This document shows positions 37,621-38,873 of a DNA stretch of 38,873 nt, in pieces. Position 1 is the first letter of the stretch; each line of letters begins with the position of its first letter. Made by a program: the position numbers and the translations under genes. Origin of the DNA: Streptomyces sp. 15-116A (GTDB lineage Bacteria; Actinomycetota; Actinomycetes; Streptomycetales; Streptomycetaceae); the NCBI RefSeq assembly GCF_025290915.1, contig NZ_JAOCQE010000031.1:1-38873 (forward strand). The letters are read 5' to 3'. The notes beneath the pieces were generated by a model. The model worked only from the letters and a program-made list of their open reading frames with translations. It did not search any database and was not told the origin of the DNA.

Positions 37621-37703
37621 CCGCCCGGGGGGCCCGCCCGGGGGGTGAGCGGGCCGGGGCGATCGGACAGGGAGTGCTCGGGCGGGGGGTGTGCTCGGGC
37701 GGG
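37621..37703. repeat. Two short tandem repeats in the spacer after the VOC gene
   Basis: CCGCCCGGGGGG occurs at 37621-37632 and 37634-37645 (13-bp period), and GTGCTCGGGCGGG at 37674-37686 and 37691-37703 (17-bp period). The 99-bp spacer between two convergent genes contains nothing else I can name; it may fold as a terminator. Confidence 0.7.
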
Positions 37704-37713
37704 CCCGGGTGGG

Positions 37714-38873
37714 TCAGCCGCCGGTGTGGACCTGGAAGGCGGCTCGGCGGACGGCCTTGGCGAGGGCCGGGTCGGGGTGTGCGGCGGCGAGCGCGACCAG
37801 GACCTGCACGGTGCGCGGGTGTCCCACGGCCCGTACCTCGCTGAGCAGCGCGGGCACGGTCGGCTGCACGGCGGACTCCAGATGCCGTACCAGCATCGGC
37901 GCCTCGCCGTGGTCGGCGACGGCGGCGGCGGTGTCGACCCACAGCCAGGTGGCCTCCTCCCGGGTGAGGACCTCGTGGGCGTCCTCGGGGTCGGCGCCGT
38001 CGTGCTCGGCGAGCCACAGCAGGGCGTAGGGCCTGAGGGCGGGTTCGTCGAGGACGGCGCGGACCTCGGGCTCCGCGGGGGCGCCGACCACGCGCAGTGC
38101 CTCGAAGGCGAGGCCGCGCAGCAGGGCGTCCTCGCCGCGGGCGGCGTCGATCAGCTCGGTGACGGCACTGCCGACGGGGCGGGCGGCGAGCCAGGCGCGG
38201 TACTCGGCGCGGGCGGCGTTGGGCCGCAGCTGGGCGCAGCCGCGGAGCATGTCCTCGGCGCCCTGCTCGATGTTCCCGGCGGGGCTCTGGGCGGCCACGC
38301 AGATCTGCTCCAGCTTGACCCAGACCGCCCAGCTGCCGAGCGGGGTGAGCGTGGCCTGTCCGTCGCCGTAGGTGAGGGCGCCGACGGAGGCGAGGGCTTC
38401 GAGGGCCCAGTCGAGCAGCGGCTCGAGCGGGGTGTCGGTGGCTTCCGGTACGACGAGGGACGGCCGGGGGGCGTAGTCGATCTCGCAGCGTTCGGTGCGG
38501 AGCTCGGTGACGCGCTGGCGCAGCAGGTCGAGGAGTTGCGGCACCGGGACGGGGCCGGCGGAGAGCTGGAGGAAGGAGAGCACCTGGGGCATGGCCGAGA
38601 CGACCTCGGCGACGGCGGCGGGCTCGTGGTCCTCGGGCTCCGGGTGCGCGAGCGACCAGGCGTCGAAGAGGGCGACCCAGCCGCGCAGTACGGCGCTGTC
38701 GTCGCGGTCCCAGGCGCGCAGCCGCCAGCCGGGGCGGGCGCTGTCGCCGTGCACCTCGACGAGTCCGGCGAGGCGGGCGGTGTCCCAGTCGGCGCGCACC
38801 TGAGCGGGGGTGAGGCCGAGGTCCCGGGCCGCGTGCTCGGCGGTGGCGTCGGAGAGGGTCGCCTTGCCGTCGC
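37714..38873 (-). CDS. HEAT-like repeat protein of unknown function, partial, N-terminus beyond right edge
   Basis: The frame stays open to the window edge: LSDATAEHAARDLGLTPAQV precedes the possible GTG at 38799, and it reads as conserved protein, so the true start lies outside. The second half has helix pairs with regular LxxA spacing (ALLRGLAFEALRVVGAPAEP, then RPYALLWLAEHDGADPEDA, HPRTVQVLVALAAAHPDPALAKAV), like HEAT or Armadillo repeats; the first half may include a winged-helix-like segment (LDWALEALASVGALTYGDG). I recognise no named family. The protein is cytoplasmic and probably a binding scaffold. Confidence 0.8.
   Translation of the reverse strand, partial: DGKATLSDATAEHAARDLGLTPAQVRADWDTARLAGLVEVHGDSARPGWRLRAWDRDDSAVLRGWVALFDAWSLAHPEPEDHEPAAVAEVVSAMPQVLSFLQLSAGPVPVPQLLDLLRQRVTELRTERCEIDYAPRPSLVVPEATDTPLEPLLDWALEALASVGALTYGDGQATLTPLGSWAVWVKLEQICVAAQSPAGNIEQGAEDMLRGCAQLRPNAARAEYRAWLAARPVGSAVTELIDAARGEDALLRGLAFEALRVVGAPAEPEVRAVLDEPALRPYALLWLAEHDGADPEDAHEVLTREEATWLWVDTAAAVADHGEAPMLVRHLESAVQPTVPALLSEVRAVGHPRTVQVLVALAAAHPDPALAKAVRRAAFQVHTGG

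Overview
The window is chromosomal DNA from a streptomycete. It is very GC-rich with strong third-position GC, so almost every locus also carries long spurious open frames. It has GTG/TTG starts, GGAGG-type ribosome sites, several start codons that look leaderless, and families typical of the genus (GlsB-like, DUF3099, a 38-residue SGM_5486-type peptide, a Gbn-like nucleoid protein, DUF485 plus acetate symporter). From memory, the order serB, inhA/fabG, tldD/tldE, tyrS, moaA, S8 proteases, dnaQ-like, Asp23 operon, Gbn, ABC-F matches the S. coelicolor core region around SCO1808 to SCO1842. I could not run an alignment. I saw no tRNA, rRNA, CRISPR array, insertion sequence or prophage.

Layout. 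1-574: a headless prephenate dehydrogenase fragment (minus strand) abuts the 3' end of a Pro-rich gene (plus strand), which suggests a rearrangement or a chimeric join. 541-863: degenerate tandem repeats that copy the 3' end of that Pro-rich gene. 995-7.7 kb: serB, a SixA-type phosphatase, small membrane proteins, an MFS exporter divergent from a GntR/FadR regulator with a palindrome between overlapping promoters, a secreted protein, and the fabG-fabI operon for fatty-acid elongation. 8.0-13.7 kb: tldD-tldE, tyrS, a GlsB-like protein, DUF3099, a 6C-like small RNA candidate and a Cys-rich small protein. 13.7-17 kb: moaA, then the DUF485-acetate symporter operon. 17.1-24.3 kb: two paralogous secreted subtilases, a CaiB-type protein, a CopD-like protein, a DnaQ-BRCT exonuclease and a Cys-rich protein. 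24.4-30.6 kb: SURF1, then a five-gene operon of SSF symporter, ECF-like sigma factor, one-helix membrane protein, GH15 trehalase-like enzyme and atypical SDR. 30.6-33.8 kb: a five-gene Asp23/AmaP envelope-stress operon, divergent from a gene that looks Asp23-like itself. 33.8-38.9 kb: enoyl-CoA hydratase, Gbn-like protein, an ABC-F ATPase behind a short leader peptide and hairpins, a VOC protein, and a HEAT-like protein running off the right edge.

The most unusual items are: the sigma factor coupled by overlapping start/stop codons to a symporter and a one-helix protein; the leader-peptide/hairpin region in front of the ABC-F gene; two clusters of GATC sites, one upstream of the Gbn-like gene itself; the operator inside overlapping divergent promoters of the MFS/GntR pair; and the join at the left edge.
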